Positions 6,641-6,744 of a stretch of 6,744 nt of DNA are shown piece after piece. Below the pieces are notes generated by a model, which saw nothing but the letters and a program-made list of their open reading frames with translations, had not been told where the DNA came from and did not search any database. The translations under genes and the position numbers were made by a program. Source of the stretch: CAZCDM01 sp964497475 (GTDB lineage: Bacteria; Planctomycetota; Phycisphaerae; SM23-33); contig CAZCDM010000130.1 in NCBI GenBank assembly GCA_964497475.1, positions 1 to 6,744 on the forward strand, given 5' to 3'. How positions within the stretch are numbered: the first letter of the stretch is position 1; every line of letters begins with the position of its first letter.

Positions 6641-6744
6641 GATGCTGGGGTATTGAAATGGCCAAAGTGCAGTACCCAATGACCAACAGGCTATCCCGCA
6701 TTTCTCACCGGTCCGTTGATTTTTGTTGGTGACGACGATTGGTG
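6641..6744. other. intergenic end of window, no gene seen
   Basis: The stretch upstream of the pgi promoter has mixed, lower-GC sequence. It shows no tRNA fold, no terminator hairpin with a T tract, and no start codon with a Shine-Dalgarno sequence on either strand that I can support. Confidence 0.5.

Overview
The window reads as a stretch of ordinary chromosome from a GC-rich bacterium. I see no plasmid, phage, transposon, CRISPR or defence signature. Several things hint at the planctomycete (Phycisphaerae-like) lineage: the high GC, a secreted Met-rich protein resembling DUF6263-type proteins, and a large PMT-like membrane glycosyltransferase of a type I associate with planctomycetes. This placement is inference from family resemblance, not proof.

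Layout from left to right. Positions 1-241 hold no convincing gene, but they carry a good minus-strand promoter and a Shine-Dalgarno/ATG right at the edge, so a leftward gene may begin there. A tRNA-Arg(ACG) gene lies on the minus strand at 242-315. Divergent from it, on the plus strand, are thiL (thiamine-monophosphate kinase) and tsaE (the ATPase of t6A tRNA modification), overlapping by 4 bases. After a 126-base gap with its own candidate promoter comes a secreted, strikingly methionine-rich protein of unknown function (1966-2976). A strong hairpin flanked by A and T tracts (3028-3059) ends this rightward unit and also the leftward unit that meets it. The leftward unit is pgi (glucose-6-phosphate isomerase, 5176-6579) followed 57 bases later by a 686-residue multi-pass membrane glycosyltransferase (3058-5118). 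A well-formed promoter for this unit sits just upstream of pgi (6612-6640).

How the genes relate: thiL and tsaE form a compact housekeeping pair, as in the thiL-tsaE-tsaB-rimI-tsaD cluster of Bacillus subtilis, but the tsaB, rimI and tsaD partners are absent here. pgi feeds central sugar phosphate metabolism. The glycosyltransferase downstream of it probably transfers sugars from a lipid carrier at the outer face of the inner membrane. The two may share a transcript without being functionally linked. The most unusual item is the Met-rich exported protein; the rest is largely conventional.
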